Below, piece after piece: positions 61,938 to 64,000 of a stretch of DNA of 64,000 bases. Position numbers and translations under genes: made by a program. Under the pieces are notes generated by a model. That model ran no database searches and was not told where the DNA came from. It saw only the letters and a list, made by a program, of their open reading frames with translations. The DNA comes from Endoryza foliicola (lineage in GTDB: Bacteria; Bacteroidota; Bacteroidia; Chitinophagales; Chitinophagaceae), in assembly GCA_965226965.1 (NCBI GenBank), contig OZ245715.1, positions 806,001 through 870,000 of the forward strand. Direction: 5' to 3'. Numbering within the stretch: the first letter of the stretch is position 1; every line of letters begins with the position of its first letter.

Positions 61938-62420
61938 ATGTCACATCAAGAAGTTTCACCTGAAGTAACGTATACCGTACACCACGATTCTAAAGAAACG
62001 GTGAAAAAGATCATACGCACCACTGTATTGTTGAGTGTGATCACCCTCATTGAATTGGCGCTCGGTTACTGGATTTTCTTCATCAATAAAGATCCAAACC
62101 ACAGCGTAACATTGGTTCACTTCATTAAAGGTGTAATCGTAATTCTTTCTTTAGCGAAAGCATTCTACATCGTTTCAATTTTCATGCACTTAGGTGATGA
62201 AATCAGAAACATGATCATGACCATTGTAGTGCCTTTGATGTTGTTCATTTGGTTCATTTTGGCCTTCCTTTGGGATGGTACTTCTTACAAGAACCTTCGT
62301 AACACATACGACAGACAACACCTCGAGCACAGCAAAGAAGCAGCTCCTGTTGAAGAGCACAATTCTGAAAAATCAGGACATGGCGAAAAAGCAGCTGAGC
62401 ACGGAGAGAAAGTACATTAA
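61938..62420 (+). CDS. Cytochrome c oxidase subunit IV (prokaryotic type)
   Basis: A 160-residue protein with three membrane helices: VKKIIRTTVLLSVITLIELALGYWIFF, VHFIKGVIVILSLAKAFYIVSIFMHLGDEIRNM and VPLMLFIWFILAFLWDG. The AKAFYIVSIFMHLGDE motif is that of the bacterial subunit IV family. The C-terminal 40 residues are rich in His, Glu and Lys (EEHNSEKSGHGEKAAEHGEKVH), perhaps metal-binding or simply disordered. It is the last gene of the long operon and is followed by a terminator. Confidence 0.92.
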   Translation: MSHQEVSPEVTYTVHHDSKETVKKIIRTTVLLSVITLIELALGYWIFFINKDPNHSVTLVHFIKGVIVILSLAKAFYIVSIFMHLGDEIRNMIMTIVVPLMLFIWFILAFLWDGTSYKNLRNTYDRQHLEHSKEAAPVEEHNSEKSGHGEKAAEHGEKVH

Positions 62421-62448
62421 TTGTAATGCTTTGTTGAAATAGTTAGAG

Positions 62449-62479
62449 AGAGGGAGCTGAAAGGCTTCCTCTTTTTTTT
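62449..62479 (+). terminator. Rho-independent terminator after the ACIII-oxidase operon
   Basis: AGAGGGAGC (62449-62457), loop TGAAAG, GCTTCCTCT (62464-62472), then seven to eight T. One G-U pair. It ends the 14.4-kb operon that started at 47993. Confidence 0.85.
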
Positions 62480-62484
62480 GATGC

Positions 62485-62785
62485 AGGATGAGAGGAGACG
62501 AGGAGGCGAGGAAACGAGGAGCGAGGAAGGAGGCTGAAATTTATGAAGCGCAGCGGAATAAATTTTAGTCCCGCAGGCGAAGCCGTTGCGGGAAGCGAGG
62601 AAATTCAGAGAAAGAAGAGGGGGAGTACAGGAACGAGGAGACGAGGAAATGAGGAGCGAGGAGATGTCGAGAGAAAATAGGGACGCTGCGAAACCGCTGT
62701 GATCGCTGCGCCGTTGCGGTGAAAAAAATACTTTGCGACTCCTTGGCGGACTTGGCGCACTCTGCGGTGAATACAAACCACCCCC
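62485..62785. repeat. Non-coding mosaic of purine-rich repeats, hairpins and TGCG-rich segments
   Basis: Between the terminator and the SCO gene there is a 300-base stretch unlike the rest of the window. Two purine blocks (about 62491-62531 and 62631-62666) repeat GAGGAGACGAGGA-like units. Between them are two tandem hairpins: AAATTTAT/ATAAATTT (62537-62544, 62558-62565) and TCCCGCA/TGCGGGA (62569-62575, 62587-62593). After them come TGCG-rich segments (CGCTGCG, GTTGCGGTGAA, CTCTGCGGTGAA; 62692-62771). No coding bias is seen on either strand. It looks like a dispersed intergenic repeat element, but copy number elsewhere is unknown. Confidence 0.6.
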
Positions 62786-62839
62786 GTGGTTCATCCCTCT
62801 TTTTTTATTCGTTTTCGCTCACAAACGCCCCGTCTGCGC

Positions 62840-62847
62840 TACCTTTG
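62840..62847 (+). promoter_or_regulatory. Promoter -7 element for the SCO gene
   Basis: TACCTTTG, a full TAnnTTTG match, 16 bases before the ATG at 62864. The -33 side is T-rich without a clear TTG. Confidence 0.4.
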
Positions 62848-62863
62848 CACTTCAATTTTTGGT

Positions 62864-63673
62864 ATGAGTAAGAAAGCATTATTGGCCTTGTTGATAGCTG
62901 TTCTGCTTCCAGTGGTGAGCTACTTGTTTGTGAAGGGGTATAGCGATGGTGCGGTAAAAATGCCTCCCCGATTCTACCCCGATGCTATCAATGAAGAAGT
63001 GAAAGACGGGAAAAAAATTAGTGATACCATTTGGCATCAAGTAGGCAATATCAACCTCACCAACCAACTTGGAGCAAAGGTCTCCCTAGACAGCATAAAG
63101 GACAAAGTGATTGTAATGGACTTCTTCTTCACCCACTGTCCTAGTATCTGTCCTTACATGACAAAGAACATGCGTCGTCTGCAAGACATGATGCACTCCA
63201 CCGATCCTCGAAAGATCGTAGACAGTTCTATAGTACAACTGATTTCCATCTCCATTGATCCGAAGAGAGATTCGGTAGCAGCTTTAAAAGCGTATGCCGA
63301 CAAACACGGCGTTGATCATGAACGCTGGTGGATGCTTACCGGCAATATCGATAGCATCTACGATTTTGGCGTACATGAAATGAGACTGGGTGCCATCGAT
63401 GGTAACGGCGTAGATACCCTCTTCGAACATTCCCCGAAATTTGTATTGCTCGATAAAGACCATGTAATTAGAGGCTACTACAATGGAATGGATACGGCTC
63501 AGATTCTGAAACTATCGCAAGACATTGTATTTCTTAGCCTAGAAAAAGACAAAAAGAAGCCCTCTGCCATCTTCCAGCAACTGAAACAATTGTGGCCCAT
63601 TTTTGTAATCGTACTTGTATTAGTAGGAGCACTTTTATTCTTTAGCTCCAGATCAAAAAATATTATAAAATAA
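62864..63673 (+). CDS. SCO1/SenC family copper chaperone
   Basis: A 269-residue product from the ATG at 62864, which opens a membrane anchor (ALLALLIAVLLPVVSYLFVKG); a longer frame beginning at 62786 would place 26 basic residues before it and overlaps the promoter, so I reject it. The thioredoxin-fold domain has the copper-binding FFTHCPSICPYMTKN (Cys92, Cys96) and the distal His189 in LFEHSPKFVLLD. A second membrane segment (about 243-262, FVIVLVLVGALLFF) is at the C terminus, which is unusual for SCO. It would deliver copper to CuA of the oxidase encoded upstream. The next gene starts five bases later. Confidence 0.93.
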   Translation: MSKKALLALLIAVLLPVVSYLFVKGYSDGAVKMPPRFYPDAINEEVKDGKKISDTIWHQVGNINLTNQLGAKVSLDSIKDKVIVMDFFFTHCPSICPYMTKNMRRLQDMMHSTDPRKIVDSSIVQLISISIDPKRDSVAALKAYADKHGVDHERWWMLTGNIDSIYDFGVHEMRLGAIDGNGVDTLFEHSPKFVLLDKDHVIRGYYNGMDTAQILKLSQDIVFLSLEKDKKKPSAIFQQLKQLWPIFVIVLVLVGALLFFSSRSKNIIK

Positions 63674-63678
63674 CGCGT

Positions 63679-64000
63679 ATGTTGAAAGCTAGTTTAACCA
63701 AGAACGATAAGAAAGCAGCCTGGTTGATTGGAATTTTCTCTGTAATTGTTTTTGTGGCCGTTGTTGCCTTGAGTAGAATTACACTGCAGGTTGACCTTGG
63801 TTTTGATGTGCATCTGTTTGCAAGCATCAATGCCGTGATCAACTCCTTAGTAGCTGTACTATTGTTGGCTGCTTTGTTTGCAGTGAAATCGGGCAAATAT
63901 CAATTGCACAAAAACTTGATGATGACGGCAATGGTATTGTCGATCCTCTTCCTCGTTTCTTATATCTGTCACCATTTGTTTGCAGGAGATACCAAATTTG
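63679..64000 (+). CDS. DUF420 family membrane protein (3' end outside window)
   Basis: An ATG at 63679, five bases after the SCO stop, opens a frame of 107 codons that runs off the edge. Three membrane segments are visible: WLIGIFSVIVFVAVVAL, INAVINSLVAVLLLAALFAVKSGKYQLH and MTAMVLSILFLVSYICHHLF. The INAVINSLVAVLLLAALFAV and VSYICHH patterns match DUF420 proteins, which often sit beside cytochrome oxidase assembly genes. Function is unknown; an assembly role is inferred from context. Confidence 0.85.
   Translation, partial: MLKASLTKNDKKAAWLIGIFSVIVFVAVVALSRITLQVDLGFDVHLFASINAVINSLVAVLLLAALFAVKSGKYQLHKNLMMTAMVLSILFLVSYICHHLFAGDTKF

Noticed and set aside
62417..62794. A 125-codon minus-strand frame through the repeat mosaic
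   Set aside because: It reads through the terminator and low-complexity purine repeats on their pyrimidine strand, giving Ser/Pro/Leu runs without any domain; it is an artefact of composition.
1..64000. CRISPR arrays, tRNA or rRNA genes and insertion sequences
   Set aside because: Intergenic regions were read for regularly spaced repeats, cloverleaf-like segments and terminal inverted repeats with transposase frames; none was found.

Overview
The window reads as a chromosomal segment of an aerobic member of the Bacteroidota, most likely Chitinophagia/Chitinophagaceae-like (inference, no marker rRNA here). The signs are a secreted protein with a type IX secretion C-terminal tail, SusC-style carboxypeptidase-regulatory/plug proteins, an IPExxxVDY-family protein, a Rho factor with a long charged insertion, promoters of the TTG/TAnnTTTG type, few Shine-Dalgarno sequences, futalosine-type menaquinone synthesis (MqnC) and a complete alternative complex III (ACIII) plus caa3/aa3-type oxidase operon. 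I see no tRNA, rRNA, CRISPR array, insertion sequence or prophage.

Layout. 1-994: minus-strand DUF3089 lipoprotein with a GTG start, cut by the window edge. 1.3-4.0 kb: PadR regulator and a PspC-domain membrane protein. 4.1-8.4 kb: gcvT, an SRPBCC protein, comB and rho. 8.4-10.5 kb: mnmH-selD, the 2-selenouridine tRNA pathway. 10.5-13.6 kb (minus): CBM9-like lipoprotein, M28 peptidase with PDZ, IPExxxVDY protein, pterin dehydratase. 13.8-22.2 kb: SNF2 helicase with SWIM finger, small secreted proteins, a TonB-type outer-membrane barrel, and a probable overlooked 54-residue gene on the minus strand with its own promoter and terminator. 22.2-29.5 kb (minus): type IX cargo protein, a 1452-residue multi-PAS hybrid kinase, mqnC. 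29.7-36.0 kb: PDZ aspartyl protease, a catalytic/non-catalytic M16 peptidase pair, a small membrane protein, fused E1 alpha/beta 2-oxoacid dehydrogenase. 36.0-42.1 kb (minus): a tight four-gene operon of exported hydrolases (M19 dipeptidase, penicillin-acylase-type Ntn hydrolase, Tat amidase, beta-lactamase-like serine hydrolase). 42.1-47.8 kb: GNAT, DUF2892 protein behind a CRP/FNR-like site, two more serine hydrolases, a carboxypeptidase-regulatory-like protein, purN, a small membrane protein. 48.0-62.4 kb: actABCDEF followed by oxidase subunits II and I, ctaB, two subunit III proteins and subunit IV. 62.45-62.8 kb: a terminator and a non-coding repeat mosaic. 62.86-64.0 kb: SCO copper chaperone and a DUF420 protein (cut by the edge).

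How they work together. MqnC contributes to menaquinone; ACIII would oxidise menaquinol and pass electrons through its c-type hemes to the oxidase encoded immediately downstream; CtaB starts heme A formation and the SCO protein would serve CuA assembly. The other large theme is envelope and periplasmic hydrolysis of peptides and amides: at least eleven exported or envelope hydrolases lie between 11 and 46 kb. All functional names come from motif reading and memory of families; no database search was run.
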